This document shows positions 12,815-13,055 of a stretch of DNA of 13,055 nucleotides, piece after piece (the stretch's first letter is position 1; each line of letters opens with the position of its first letter). The notes beneath the pieces were generated by a model. It had not been told where the DNA came from. It searched no databases and was given only the letters and a program-made list of their open reading frames with translations. Source of the DNA: CAYMUN01 sp964640775 (GTDB lineage: Bacteria > Patescibacteriota > Saccharimonadia > Saccharimonadales > UBA4665). The translations under genes were made by a program, and so were the position numbers. The stretch spans positions 1-13,055 of the forward strand of contig CAZXIT010000024.1 of assembly GCA_964640775.1 (NCBI GenBank), in the 5' to 3' direction.

Positions 12815-13055
12815 CTGGTGGCGGCAGCCGCTCGACTGAGCAGCCGTTTAATTGCCGTGTCGGCAGGAGTGAGCTGCCTTGGCCGCCTGTCTGCTGGTTG
12901 AAACTGGCTGCCCGTCAAAGTAGTATCATTGTCTTCCACATCATCGGCTACTATGCGCGTAAATGCTTCCGGCTGCAGATAGTACGGGCTGGTATGGTAC
13001 TGCCCCTGGTAAATAAAAATAGGGGGGGTGCGCTGTGCGTTGCGCACCAAGTCAG
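12811..13055 (-). CDS. Hypothetical protein, C-terminal fragment
   Basis: Minus-strand frame open from the window edge to a TAG at 12811-12813. A TTG at 13050 could start it, but the frame continues upstream (GAC before the TTG) and no promoter or ribosome site can be seen in the five remaining bases, so I treat it as the last 80 or so codons of a longer gene. The visible sequence is soluble and unrecognised: PPIFIYQGQYHTSPYYLQPEAF, an acidic DDVEDNDTT patch, then a basic Pro/Arg region and an Ala-rich end. Its stop and the pilus ATPase stop share the palindrome CTAG (12811-12814), a 4-bp tail-to-tail overlap. Confidence 0.6.
   Translation of the reverse strand, partial: DLVRNAQRTPPIFIYQGQYHTSPYYLQPEAFTRIVADDVEDNDTTLTGSQFQPADRRPRQLTPADTAIKRLLSRAAAATS

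Noticed and set aside
1..13055. Search by eye for CRISPR arrays, tRNA or rRNA genes, transposases, phage genes, toxin-antitoxin pairs and recoded UGA.
   Set aside because: No spaced repeats, cloverleaf arms, integrase/transposase motifs or in-frame UGA codons were seen; TGA serves as a normal stop in three genes.

Overview
The window looks like a compact bacterial chromosome segment, most likely from the candidate phyla radiation (Patescibacteria), with Saccharibacteria (TM7) as my best guess. That placement is inferred from gene content, not from any search. The hints are a small W/AD/RN-motif protein wedged between gatA and gatB with ATGA overlaps, a cysteine-free PilB-like ATPase, a three-helix membrane CAP protein and very tight packing. 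TGA is used as a stop (gatA, the small gene after it, trmH), so the recoded UGA of Gracilibacteria/Absconditabacteria does not apply. Rough GC content is in the low to mid 50s percent.

Layout. Positions 1-2488 (+) hold a translationally coupled cluster: the 3' part of gatA, a 118-aa unknown protein and gatB (tRNA-dependent amidotransferase). Positions 2469-3119 (-) hold an unrecognised 216-aa protein. Positions 3216-4106 (+) hold galU (UDP-glucose synthesis). Positions 4107-4219 form a regulatory gap with a perfect 26-bp palindrome. Positions 4220-4893 (+) hold two small membrane-anchored helical proteins, the second YtxH-like. Positions 4949-8599 (+) hold dnaE (DNA polymerase III alpha) with an apparently intact PHP domain. 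Positions 8654-9694 (+) hold an unrecognised 346-aa protein. On the minus strand, 9684-10598 is a membrane CAP/SCP protein and 10648-11154 is a SpoU/TrmH-type RNA methyltransferase. Positions 11207-12814 (+) hold a PilB/GspE-type ATPase, followed by the 3' end of an unrecognised minus-strand gene that leaves the window.

The genes are mostly housekeeping (aminoacyl-tRNA maturation, nucleotide sugar supply, replication, RNA modification) plus surface functions (type IV pilus motor, CAP protein). I see no phage, insertion sequence, CRISPR array, tRNA, rRNA or recognisable defence system.

The most notable signals concern organisation. At seven promoters upstream of lone or first genes, a -10-like hexamer sits 6-12 nt before the start codon (one of them weak), predicting leaderless or nearly leaderless mRNAs. 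Internal operon genes instead carry Shine-Dalgarno sequences. All three convergent gene pairs overlap at their 3' ends (20, 11 and 4 bp), leaving no room for conventional terminators. The palindrome at 4134-4159 embeds a consensus TTGACA.
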